The notes under the pieces are model-generated. The model saw nothing but the letters and a program-made list of their open reading frames with translations, had not been told where the DNA came from and did not search any database. Position numbers and translations under genes: made by a program. From positions 1 to 64,000 of the forward strand of contig CALLMM010000016.1 of assembly GCA_938005745.1 (NCBI GenBank): a stretch of 64,000 nt of DNA. The letters run 5' to 3'. Of the stretch, positions 9,801 to 18,092 are shown in pieces (the first letter of the stretch is position 1; every line of letters starts with the position of its first letter). The stretch comes from an uncultured Chthonomonadales bacterium. GTDB lineage: Bacteria; Armatimonadota; Chthonomonadetes; Chthonomonadales; CAJBBX01.

Positions 9801-12452
9801 GACGCCGCGACCGGACAGCGAGTCATCTATGTATCGAGCGGCATGGAAGGGTTCTCCTCCTCCGCGTTCACTCCGCCCAATACGCAGAATACGCTGGTGC
9901 TGCGCAATCGCCGTTCGCAGATCATGATGAACGCGATGGCGTGGCTGCGCACCGGAACGGTCTTCGGCACGGTGCGCGACGTGGAGGCGGGCAATCCGCT
10001 GCCCGGCGTGCTGGTGCGCCTGTCGCGGCGGGTGAACTCGCAGGGACGGGTCATCCCCGACTATACGGCGGTCACCCGCGATGACGGCTCCTTCGTGATG
10101 AACGGCGTGGAGACCGACCAGTACGACATCAGCGCCTTCCTGCCCGGTTTCGTGATCCAGAAGCCCACCGGCGTACAGGTGCACGGCGGCTGGCGCACGG
10201 ACATGAGCTTCCGCATGACGCGGGCGCAGCCCGCCGTGATCCGCGGCAAGGTGACCCGCACCGACGGCGTTACCCCGGTGGTCGGCGCGACCGTTGTGGC
10301 GACCGATAATAACGTGGTGTCCGGAGGGACACCCGCCACCTTCTCGGCGGTTACCGACGCCGACGGACGGTATGTGATCAGCCGCGTTCCGGCGCAGACC
10401 ACCTATACGCTGACCTGTTCCGCCACCGGATTCGGAGCCAGTATCCCGGCGAACTACCCGGTTCCCAACCCGCAGGACCCGATCCCCGGTCAGCGCGATC
10501 AGGTAGTGCAGCCCGCCAAGACCTACGACGGCTTCGACTTCCAGCTTGCGCCGGAGCCGGGAGCCGCTACCGGTCTGGTGCTGCGCGACTCGGACGGCTC
10601 CCCGATCGCCAACGCGACGGTCACGGCGACCCGCGGCAATCAGACCGTGACCGCCACCACCGGCGCCGATGGACGCTACCGCTTCGATCGGACAAACAAC
10701 CCGCCCAACGGGCTTGACCCCGGCATCTGGGGACTGGTGGCGACCGCGCCCGGCTTCGCTCCCAACAGCCCGCCGGTGCAGGTGACGGTGGTCTCGGGCG
10801 AGACGGTCAACGCGCCGGATATCCGACTTACCACCGTTCCGCCCGGCTCGCTCTCCGGACTGGTAACGCGCTCCAGCGACAACGCGCCGCTCACTGGCGT
10901 GCTGATTCAGGTGCGCGACCCGAACGGCAATGTACTCGCCAGCACGACGACCGGTCCGGTGCAGAACGTCGGCGGCTATCAGTTCAATTATGTGATTGCC
11001 AACGTCCCGGCGGGTGTAACCTATACGGTCTCGGCGACCCGTTCCGGCTTCACCGCAAACCCGTTGACCCGCACGGCGGCAGTAAACAGCGGACAGGAGA
11101 CGCGCAACGTCAACTTCTCGATGGAGGCGCTGCAGACCTTCTCGGGCAGCATGACGATGGTCTCCGCGCCGTATGACTACCCGACCTTCGATATCGGCGA
11201 TCTGTTGAGCGTTCCGCCTGCGGATCGGGGGAAGAGCTTCATCTTCGCGACCTGGTTCCTGGGACGCTACGCGCTCTACTCACAGGCTCCGGCGAAGACG
11301 TTCCGACTGGGAACCGGCTACTTTATGGCGTACCGCACCAACCTGCCGCTGAGCACGGAAGGGACTCCCGCCGATCCCAACCAGCCGTTCAACATCCCGC
11401 TGAACGCCGGGTGGAACATGATCGGCAACCCGTTCCTGTTCGACATTGACTGGACGAAGGTCAAGGTCGTCTACAACGGTCAGACGCTCTCGCAGCAGCA
11501 GGCGGTGGCGCAGGGACTGATCGCGCCCGCGCTCTGGGGCTACGTCAGCGGCAGCTACGTGCTGGACTTCCGGCTGGTAACCTGGCGCGGCTACTGGGTG
11601 CGCGCCTACCAGAACGTGACGCTGCGGATTGATCCGCGCACCGACGCCATCGGACGCGCCGCGCCGGCTCCCGCCGTCAGCCGCGCCGTGCTTCAGGGCG
11701 GCGATGGATGGAGCCTCAACCTGCGGGCGAACGTCGGCTCGGTGCAGGATAACGACAACTATCTGGGCATGAGCAGCCGCGCGACGGACGGCTTCGACGG
11801 CTACAAGGTCGAGAAGCCGCCGGTGTTCGGCGACCGCTATGTCCACCTGACCTTCGATCACACCAGCTGGGGCGACCGGTCGGGCGGCTACGGTGTGGAT
11901 ATCCGCTCCTCCTCGACCGCGCCGCGCACCTGGGAGTTCAGCGTCCAGACCAACGTGCCCAACAGCACAGCAACCCTGACCTGGCCCAATGCCGCCGCCA
12001 TCAGCAAGGGGCATACGCTGACCCTGACCGATCTGGTGACCGGGCAGTCGCGCGATCTGCGGACGACCAGCAGCTACAGCTGGCAGACCGGCGATCAGCC
12101 GGCGACCCGCCGCTTCAAGATCGAGGTAGCCCCGGCGGATCGCAACGTGCTGCGGATTACGGGCGTGGTGGGACGCACCGCTCCCGGACGCTCCAGCGGG
12201 GTGAACGTCAGCTACCATCTGAGCGCCGCCGCCAATGTTGAGGTTCGCATCCTCGGCGCCAACGGACAGACGCTGCGACAGGTTACCGGACGCTCCAGCC
12301 GCTCTGCGGGCATCCAGCAGGTGACCTGGGACCAGAAGACTGACCAGGGGGTCGCCGTGCCTTCCGGCTCCTATCTGGTGGAGATACGTGCGGAGACGCC
12401 GGACGGAAAGCAGCGCGTCCGAACGGTAACTCCGATCGTGGTAACCCGTTAA
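6804..12452 (+). CDS. giant exported multi-domain protein: TolB-like repeats, four carboxypeptidase-regulatory-like domains, shared C-terminal tail
   Basis: An 1882-residue exported protein starting at a TTG that follows TAGGAGGT (6786-6793). A signal peptide ends near NVIPAFAQ. Residues about 70-450 carry PD40/TolB-like beta-propeller pieces (NPFWSKDEQFIAFQSN, IYTMRPDGSG, REPAWSTN). A middle region has a hydrophobic core ending SGGRLLVNGQDIGWAL. From about 1050 to 1440 there are four carboxypeptidase-regulatory-like Ig folds, for example GTVFGTVRDVEAGNPLPGVL. The last 430 residues form the tail shared with three neighbours: a GWNMIGNPFLF/GYWVRA module, a SLNLRANV/EKPPVF module and a FlgD-like Ig domain ending TPIVVTR. 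No catalytic site is apparent; a structural or adhesive surface role is inferred. It is first in a co-oriented cluster and has its own promoter. Confidence 0.85.
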   Translation: MKNLRLLHVYLITLVSLLFLTNNVIPAFAQRNGGERRVPFVDPRAPLPPQVTRKPVRGQQGRAGQPITPRTVNLTPNTATVFDKNPFWSKDEQFIAFQSNRADLQGRQAGTLEHIYTMRPDGSGVTPITGPLASPPVGASTHQTEPAFNSGGSSIVYVERDPNAGTVDLVEINLATRTTRRLVANNPNGLTFADLNHPEYGFALGGNVGIIFAGRLTGRNDFDLFTVDTQSGRITALTSTPDDDRNPTLSPDPQRPVIAFDRAPAGNLNGPRDIYVIGINPSIQNAKRVTNFSAGGRPSDNREPAWSTNKVDNPSGDPRTQFVRGQQLLAFASTRFDTAGDGNANAVRTDGNHDIYWLRTTIGIDPDNPSVYTVLTPEDTNNAASKLPTSDPTGIYDDRRPTWPQFISTYRVAYQTNRTAFDPANDSSVPANPNASTPTDIFASTLIDLNAPTLIRFDEVTGDILSVVPRNAIPGSNVTVKVKLADFEAGIRDVYLQVKNPNSKYQSSDRREHKVYLNLFASPDHTNLAPFPIEYESQRIFIGSDPNDPRVNSYADPRYIASVDDFYAFSGSTRAPDPGWLPMTLESRDPVTGVSTYTATFKTDNFASDYYLDVIAYDNALNPFSTSSQDRGNNWKIYDNIWGFTTQTFSARNNILFVSDYAAGQKFFNTRFDNFALVNTFYTFWGTESYMTEIDTALLAPRTYVPRSGGTGGTLYNFLNTLGVKSTGAFAANDFWTSGQEDSRLLDGTREDGADVPAPQQYDIWRVLCRGPVPDIVLQQYAPRFETQPADPLTGVPERSVMVAQKAVIWHAPYTGGVFAGPGTLTDIQVQNQLTSFVASGGRLLVNGQDIGWALTLDGTAQNAFFTNVLRANYVRDQPGGFTIVQAGGGIPLARFFSGAYAMTAAGAPNPITHDPWITGSIVQIEPHHLYFGPPDPPLYKDFVSTEALHLVSGTDPQNNQRTWGSPGVVYPDVVAPRTGVTAAVNYGGGAGAALLHYIDAATGQRVIYVSSGMEGFSSSAFTPPNTQNTLVLRNRRSQIMMNAMAWLRTGTVFGTVRDVEAGNPLPGVLVRLSRRVNSQGRVIPDYTAVTRDDGSFVMNGVETDQYDISAFLPGFVIQKPTGVQVHGGWRTDMSFRMTRAQPAVIRGKVTRTDGVTPVVGATVVATDNNVVSGGTPATFSAVTDADGRYVISRVPAQTTYTLTCSATGFGASIPANYPVPNPQDPIPGQRDQVVQPAKTYDGFDFQLAPEPGAATGLVLRDSDGSPIANATVTATRGNQTVTATTGADGRYRFDRTNNPPNGLDPGIWGLVATAPGFAPNSPPVQVTVVSGETVNAPDIRLTTVPPGSLSGLVTRSSDNAPLTGVLIQVRDPNGNVLASTTTGPVQNVGGYQFNYVIANVPAGVTYTVSATRSGFTANPLTRTAAVNSGQETRNVNFSMEALQTFSGSMTMVSAPYDYPTFDIGDLLSVPPADRGKSFIFATWFLGRYALYSQAPAKTFRLGTGYFMAYRTNLPLSTEGTPADPNQPFNIPLNAGWNMIGNPFLFDIDWTKVKVVYNGQTLSQQQAVAQGLIAPALWGYVSGSYVLDFRLVTWRGYWVRAYQNVTLRIDPRTDAIGRAAPAPAVSRAVLQGGDGWSLNLRANVGSVQDNDNYLGMSSRATDGFDGYKVEKPPVFGDRYVHLTFDHTSWGDRSGGYGVDIRSSSTAPRTWEFSVQTNVPNSTATLTWPNAAAISKGHTLTLTDLVTGQSRDLRTTSSYSWQTGDQPATRRFKIEVAPADRNVLRITGVVGRTAPGRSSGVNVSYHLSAAANVEVRILGANGQTLRQVTGRSSRSAGIQQVTWDQKTDQGVAVPSGSYLVEIRAETPDGKQRVRTVTPIVVTR

Positions 12453-12796
12453 GCCGTTCGCTCCTCTGCGCGATCCATACCGGGAGAACGCAGAGGAGAC
12501 CGGGAAACGCATCACCCCGGAGCGGGAGCGGCTTCGAGTGAAGTTCTGCCCTCTCCTCCTCTCGAGGAGAGGGCATGAATAGCGTTTTTTCGGACATCCG
12601 CAGGATGTTTTCTTCCGGATGTCCAACCTAAGGGACACATGAATCGGGCAGTTTCACGATGGTTGGAGGCTTTTCCGGAGGACATGCGCTCCCTCCCCCT
12701 CACAAAAGCTTGCCATCGTCCATTTTTCAATTCATCGAGCTGCATCGGCTGTTCCAGCCGGTGAGGTATTGAACCAGACAGGGAGGAACTCTCACA
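12453..12796 (+). other. intergenic region with three hairpins, no gene seen
   Basis: This 344-base gap holds inverted repeats CTCCTCTGCG/CGCAGAGGAG (12461-12498), GCCCTCTCCTC/GAGGAGAGGGC (12548-12574) and GGACATCC/GGATGTCC (12592-12624). A T6 run lies 11 bases after the second hairpin, too far for a classical terminator. No convincing open frame is present. Confidence 0.55.
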
Positions 12797-14710
12797 GTGA
12801 AACGGATCAGGAAAAGCAGGGCCGCCAGGGTCTTGAGCTGGTTGCTGACCGTTGTGATGATCTTGCCGCTCCTGACGCAGGCTTTCAAGCCGCAGGCGGC
12901 GCGCGCTCAGGGCGCGAGCAACGTTCAGACCGTCATCGTCGTTGACTTCGTCAACAAGTCAAACGTACTCGGCAATGCCCTTGCGCGACTAGCTACCGAT
13001 GCGGTGGCCGTGGAGATGACTAATTCAGCCCGCTTTGAGATCCTGAAGCGCGACGAAGTCCTCCGCACCGCAAACGAACTGGGGCTGCGCCCGCCCTTCG
13101 ATCAGGTGGCGCTCGCCCGGATCGCCAACGCGCTCGGGGCGACCGCCGTCGTCACGGGCGAGGTCTCTTACGCCAAAGAGGTGCGCGGAGCGAATCCCAA
13201 GGCGGTTCGCGTCGGCTTGAAGGTCCGGGTGCAGGAGGCTTCCTCCGGCGACCTGATCAACGGCGCCGCGCAGATCGGGGAAGCCCGCGCCAAGCCGGGC
13301 GTCTCCGACACCGAATCGCTGGCACAGGAGGCGGTTCGCGACGCCGGCTTCCTGGCGGTCCGGCAGATCCTTGCCAACAACCTGCCGGAGGGAACCGTCA
13401 TCCAGTCCACCGGCGGCGATGTCACCGGATCGGTCGTCATCATCAACAAGGGCGAGCGGGACGGACTGGCGGAAGGTCAGCAGATGATCGTTCTGCGCGG
13501 CAGGCAGCGCGTGGGGCGCATTCAGCTGACCCGCGTCTTCCAGACCAACTCCGAAGCCAGAGTGCTGGAGAACACCCTCGGTATCAGCCCGGAAGACAAG
13601 GTGCGCGCCATCTTCCCGATGCCGGACTTCAATGAGCGCACCGGCGAACTCGTGACGCCTCGCCGCGCCGGAAGCAACAACGCTATCGGCACGCTGGGCA
13701 AGGTGCTGGTCGTGCTGCTGGTCGGCATCGTTATCGTGGCGGCGGTCTCCGGCGGCAATCAGTCGGTCACCGGCGTCACGGCGGAAGCCGATATTCAGAA
13801 CGGCGCGCCGGCGGTTCGTATGATCTGGCGCGACAACATCTTCGGGCAGAACACCATCGAATACCATATCTGGCGGTCTCCCGACGCCTCCTTCAACTTC
13901 CAGGGCATCCCGGTCGGCGCGGTGGGCAACGGCGAGCGCACCTTCACCGACTTCCCGGCTCCGGGCAGCTTCTGGGACGGCGTGCGCGGCTTCCGACGCC
14001 CCAACACCGATAACGGCGGAGGCGGGGGAGGCGGCGGCAACGGCAACGGTCTGGCGGAGGTTGTGACTCCGGCGGCGGCAGCCGTGCTCGGCTTTGTGAT
14101 CGGACGCACCTACACCTATCAGGTGGACGCGGTGGTGCGCCGCCCCGTCCCGCAGGCGAATACGGGCGGCGGCGGAGGGGGCGGCGGAACCGGCGACCAG
14201 TTTGAGGATGTTCTGACCAAACTCGTCACCTCCGGTCCCACGACCCCCATCAATCAGCCGCTTCTGGGACCGGCTCCGGCGGATCAGGCTGCCAACGTTA
14301 ACCTGGCGTCGTTCAACCCGACCTGGTTCAGCCGCCAGGGAGCGGATGAGTTCGTGCTGGAGGTCTCGACCGACCGCACCTTCTCCAACCGCAGTCTGAT
14401 CCAGCAGTTCCAGGTCTTCTCGACCGCACCGAACGCGGACGGCGTCACGCAGTCGCTCTCCGCGCCCGTGGACCTGCGCAACAGCAGCCAGCTTCGCCGC
14501 GACCCGACGTTCCTCAACTTTGTGAACGGCGTGTCGGGCGCGCCCAAGCCGACCATCTACTGGCGCGTCGGGGCGCGCAACGGCGCAGACCGCCCGGGAC
14601 CGGTGCACTGGATCACCAGAGACCCGAAAGACAACGACCGGACCTTCCGGTATATCTACTCTCAGTCTCGCAGTTTTACTCCGGCTGACATACCACCGCC
14701 TCCCCCTTAG
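12797..14710 (+). CDS. exported CsgG-like protein with membrane segment, glycine-rich linkers and PPPPP terminus
   Basis: A 637-residue protein from a GTG start with GGGAGGA ten bases upstream. A signal peptide ends near AARAQ. Residues about 40-180 look like the CsgG/TolB-N type fold: VIVVDFVNKSN, RFEILKRDEVLRTANELGL and LGATAVVTGEVSY follow the pattern of outer-membrane lipoprotein CsgG, though no lipobox cysteine is visible. A FlgT-like C-terminal piece (VIINKGERDGLAEGQQMIVLRG) follows. A membrane segment (VLVVLLVGIVIVAAV) lies near residue 305, then fibronectin-like stretches separated by poly-glycine, and the protein ends in five prolines, like the gene at 27755. It sits between two tail-bearing secreted proteins, so a role in their export or anchoring is plausible but unproven. 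Confidence 0.7.
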   Translation: MKRIRKSRAARVLSWLLTVVMILPLLTQAFKPQAARAQGASNVQTVIVVDFVNKSNVLGNALARLATDAVAVEMTNSARFEILKRDEVLRTANELGLRPPFDQVALARIANALGATAVVTGEVSYAKEVRGANPKAVRVGLKVRVQEASSGDLINGAAQIGEARAKPGVSDTESLAQEAVRDAGFLAVRQILANNLPEGTVIQSTGGDVTGSVVIINKGERDGLAEGQQMIVLRGRQRVGRIQLTRVFQTNSEARVLENTLGISPEDKVRAIFPMPDFNERTGELVTPRRAGSNNAIGTLGKVLVVLLVGIVIVAAVSGGNQSVTGVTAEADIQNGAPAVRMIWRDNIFGQNTIEYHIWRSPDASFNFQGIPVGAVGNGERTFTDFPAPGSFWDGVRGFRRPNTDNGGGGGGGGNGNGLAEVVTPAAAAVLGFVIGRTYTYQVDAVVRRPVPQANTGGGGGGGGTGDQFEDVLTKLVTSGPTTPINQPLLGPAPADQAANVNLASFNPTWFSRQGADEFVLEVSTDRTFSNRSLIQQFQVFSTAPNADGVTQSLSAPVDLRNSSQLRRDPTFLNFVNGVSGAPKPTIYWRVGARNGADRPGPVHWITRDPKDNDRTFRYIYSQSRSFTPADIPPPPP

Positions 14711-14776
14711 GCGCACGGAGCGTTTAGGCGCAATGAGCGTCGGAGAGATCGGAAACGGTGAAAGAGGAGTTGAACC

Positions 14777-17700
14777 ATGCATAATCGGTGGCGTTCTTTC
14801 TGGGCAGTCAGCCTGCTGCTGGCTGTTACGCTCCTCTGCTTCGGCAGAGGAGCCTCCGCCCAGGGGAATCAGAGACCCGCGTTCGTCGCCGGAGAGCTGC
14901 TGATCTCCGTGCCAGCCGGAACGCCGCGCGCAGATGTCCAGACGATGGCTGACCAGGTCCGGGCGGATATCGTCTATGCCTTCGGCGCGGTGGACTACGA
15001 GAAGAAGTTCGAGGCGTACCATCTGCGCCTGCGGGAGGATCGCACGCAGATCAAGACGCTGGAAGCGGTCAATACGCTCAAGCAGAACCCCCGGATTCAC
15101 TTTGCCGGACCGAATCCGATCTGCTACTCGCTGCAGGCAGGCGGAGGCTCTGTGCCCAACGACCCGCGCTTCGGCGAGCAGTGGGACAAGATACAGATCA
15201 ATATGCCCCTCGCCTGGTCCATCGAAAAGGGCAAGGCGAATGTGGTGATCATCGTGATCGATTCGGGGGTGGACGTGGGGCATCCGGAGTTCGCCAATCG
15301 AACGCTTCCGGGTCTCAACACCTTCCGCCAGAACAACGATCCCAACCCCGTGGGAACGACCGACGCGCACTCGCACGGGACGCATGTGGCGGGGATCGCT
15401 CTGGCGCAGGCGAACAACGGAGAGGGCATCGCGGGCGTTACATGGGAGAACGTCCGGCTCCTGCCGATCAACGCCGCCGATGACGGCGGTCTGGCATTTC
15501 CGGGAGACTCGCTGCTGCGCGCCTGGCAGTACAGCCTGGCGCAGCGGAACGCCAACCCCAACCTCCAGTATGTGATGAACCTCAGTCTCGGAGGGGACCG
15601 CTCGTCCGCGACCCCCGACCTGACCGATCCGCTGACGCAGGCGCTGATCGCCTGCGCCCAGTCGGGCATGGTGATCGTTGCCGGAGCGGGCAACGGATTC
15701 CAGAACGGCAATCCTCCCTTCTGGCCCGCTCTGCTGTCTCAGGCGCATCCCAACATCCTCTGCGTGACGGCAACCAACCATCTGGGGCTTCGCGCCTCCT
15801 ACTCGCAGGTGCATCCGTACACCACCATCGCCGCTCCGGGCGGAGACGAGGAAGCCGGTCGTCTGATCCTCTCCACCTACCCGCGCAACAGCGCCACCTC
15901 CCCCAACTACGGACTGGCGGAGGGAACCTCCATGGCGACGCCGCAGGTGTCGGGAGCGGCGGCTCTGCTGCTCTCCATACCGGGCGTCTCAGCAGGGGAT
16001 GTGCGGGGCGTGCTGACCTCAACGGCGCGCCCGGTTCCCGGCTTCAGCGTGCCGAGTCCGGAGTTCGGAGCGGGAATCGTGGATGTCTATGCCGCGCTGC
16101 AGAAGGTCGCCGTCTTCGTGACGATCGCGGAGCCGCAGGGAACCGGCGGCAAAGCGGGCGGAGGAGGCAATCTTGACCCCATCGAGACGCTGAACCCGGT
16201 GGTGCGGATCGAGGTGGGACAGATCCTGCGGGAGAACCTGACCCTTCGCATTGACGGCGGACTGGTGAACATCTCCGACGCCAATATCGAGAACGTGCGG
16301 GTGCGGGACAACCAGAACCGCCCCACTATCTACGACGTGGTGATCCGGGATCGCGAGTTCTCGCCCGGACAGCACCGCATCGAGGTGACCGGAGTCAAAC
16401 CGGGATCGCCCGACCTGGTGGTGAGCGACACCCGCAATATCACCATCACCCCCCGCGTGCTCACTGCGGGACGCAGCATGATCTCGATCCCCTACTTCCA
16501 GTCGCTGCCGGGCAGCCCGGACATCCCGGACCCGCAGGTGACGCCGGAGTACTATCTGGGAGCCGATTTCCGTCTGGCGCGCTGGGTTCCGGAGCTTCAG
16601 CAGTACGCCTTCTACACCTCGTTTGGCGTCAAAGATCCGAACGCCTCGTTCGCGCCGCCAGGACCGGCTCCGCGCGTGGACGGAGAGACGACCCCGCGCT
16701 ATCCGTTGGGACTGGCGTTCTGGAGCGATGTCGAGTCGATCAAGCCGATCCTGACTCGCGGAAAGCCGCTGAACGATAAGCCGTTCATCATTCCGCTACG
16801 CGGAACCCAGTCTACCGGCGGGTTTATCGCCTGGAATATGGTCGGGAACCCGTTTACCTTTGACGTGCCGTTCAACACCCTGATGGTGGAGACCCCGGAG
16901 GGGCGGCTCTCCATCGCCAACGCGGTGCAGAAGGGCTACCTGCTGCCCAACATCTACACCTATGACGGCGCACTGGGATACGCCTTCCGCACCCTGCCGG
17001 ATGGACTGCTGCGCGCCTGGACCGGTCACTGGATCGGCGTGACAAGCCCGCAGAATATCTCTCTGGTGGTTCCGCCGACGCGGGTGAGCCGCTCCGGGAG
17101 CCTGCCGAATGCGCCGGCGGTCGGAAGCGGGGGCTGGTCTCTGCGGATCAGCGCCAGCGTGCGCGATCTGCGCGACACCTACAACTTCATCGGCGTCTCC
17201 TCCCGCGCTGCAAAGGGCTACGACCTGAGCGATGTCGCCAAGCCGCCGATGGTCGCGCCGTATGTCAGCGTGGGGGTGGACAACTCCGACTGGGGACGGG
17301 CTTCCGGCATCTACGCGCAGGACCTGCGCGCACCGGGCAGTCAGGAGACCTGGAACCTGGTGGTCAATACCGATCAGGCGAACAGCGATGTGCTGCTCAA
17401 CTGGAGCGGCACGACGCTTCCGCGCAACCTGAAGCTCACCATCAAGGACGAGGCGACCGGGCAGGTGGTGGATATGCGGACGCGCAACTCGCTCTCGTTC
17501 CGCACGGGACCCGAAGCCGTTAGCCGCAAGTTCACCATCACCGCGCGCCCCTCCAACGAAGGATCGGTAGTGCGGATCAGCAACATCGTGCTGCGTTCGT
17601 CCAGCGGGCGCGCCAGCGCCGCCACCACCATCGGTTTCACGCTCTCCGGCGATGCAACCTATGAGGTGAAGATCCTGGGCGCCTCGGGCAACGTCATCAG

Positions 17701-17869
17701 CACCGTCGCGACCCGCGCCGCCTCCGCCGGAGATGTGCGGCTGGTCTGGAACGGCAGGGATTCGGGAGGGCGCAACGTCTCCCCGGGAACCTATCTGGTT
17801 CAGATCCGAGCGGTCAGCCCGGACGGCGAGGTTGTGAGGGCAATACAGCCCTTCACGCTGGTTCGGTAA
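14777..17869 (+). CDS. exported subtilisin-family (S8) serine protease with shared C-terminal tail
   Basis: A 1030-residue protein with a signal peptide ending near GASAQ, a propeptide-like region (GELLISVPAGTPRADV), and a complete S8 catalytic domain with Asp162 (VIDSGVDVGHPEF), His200 (HSHGTHVAGIA) and Ser385 (GTSMATPQVSGAAA). The active-site set is intact, so it should be an active secreted endopeptidase. After about residue 560 come the GWNMIG-type module (here AWNMVGNPFTFDV and WTGHWIGV), the SLRISASV/NFIGVSS module and the FlgD-like Ig domain ending QPFTLVR, matching the neighbouring giants. It may process or mature co-exported proteins; that is inference from the shared tail and position. 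ATG preceded by GAGGAG. Confidence 0.93.
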   Translation: MHNRWRSFWAVSLLLAVTLLCFGRGASAQGNQRPAFVAGELLISVPAGTPRADVQTMADQVRADIVYAFGAVDYEKKFEAYHLRLREDRTQIKTLEAVNTLKQNPRIHFAGPNPICYSLQAGGGSVPNDPRFGEQWDKIQINMPLAWSIEKGKANVVIIVIDSGVDVGHPEFANRTLPGLNTFRQNNDPNPVGTTDAHSHGTHVAGIALAQANNGEGIAGVTWENVRLLPINAADDGGLAFPGDSLLRAWQYSLAQRNANPNLQYVMNLSLGGDRSSATPDLTDPLTQALIACAQSGMVIVAGAGNGFQNGNPPFWPALLSQAHPNILCVTATNHLGLRASYSQVHPYTTIAAPGGDEEAGRLILSTYPRNSATSPNYGLAEGTSMATPQVSGAAALLLSIPGVSAGDVRGVLTSTARPVPGFSVPSPEFGAGIVDVYAALQKVAVFVTIAEPQGTGGKAGGGGNLDPIETLNPVVRIEVGQILRENLTLRIDGGLVNISDANIENVRVRDNQNRPTIYDVVIRDREFSPGQHRIEVTGVKPGSPDLVVSDTRNITITPRVLTAGRSMISIPYFQSLPGSPDIPDPQVTPEYYLGADFRLARWVPELQQYAFYTSFGVKDPNASFAPPGPAPRVDGETTPRYPLGLAFWSDVESIKPILTRGKPLNDKPFIIPLRGTQSTGGFIAWNMVGNPFTFDVPFNTLMVETPEGRLSIANAVQKGYLLPNIYTYDGALGYAFRTLPDGLLRAWTGHWIGVTSPQNISLVVPPTRVSRSGSLPNAPAVGSGGWSLRISASVRDLRDTYNFIGVSSRAAKGYDLSDVAKPPMVAPYVSVGVDNSDWGRASGIYAQDLRAPGSQETWNLVVNTDQANSDVLLNWSGTTLPRNLKLTIKDEATGQVVDMRTRNSLSFRTGPEAVSRKFTITARPSNEGSVVRISNIVLRSSSGRASAATTIGFTLSGDATYEVKILGASGNVISTVATRAASAGDVRLVWNGRDSGGRNVSPGTYLVQIRAVSPDGEVVRAIQPFTLVR

Positions 17870-17882
17870 CAAAAACAAGCCG

Positions 17883-17909
17883 CAGGGGCAGGATTCGCGC
17901 CTGCCCCTG
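17883..17909 (+). other. intergenic hairpin after the S8 protease gene
   Basis: Perfect 10-bp inverted repeat CAGGGGCAGG/CCTGCCCCTG with a 7-base loop, 14 bases after the stop codon. No T-run follows, so it may protect or process the transcript rather than end it. Confidence 0.5.
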
Positions 17910-18092
17910 TCGAATAGGAGGCGCGAGCGAGCGGTTACAAAATAAGCCGTCTCGCTCCCGTCTATCCCTCTGTCGGGCGGATAACAGCCGCCATCTTCAG
18001 CCTTTATATCGTGAGGGCACGCGCGCTCCTTGTCGCCCCCCGGCAAGGGCTACTCCGGCTCTATCCGAGGGCCATGTGGGAGGTAATTCTTC

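Noticed and set aside
6852..10184. 1110-codon open frame on the minus strand opposite the 1882-residue gene
   Set aside because: It is a mirror of a GC-rich coding frame: no signal, no family motif, very rich in Arg, Gly and Val, whereas the plus strand has a ribosome binding site, signal peptide and domains. The same holds for minus frames at 13025-15814, 24246-25961 and 4497-6620.
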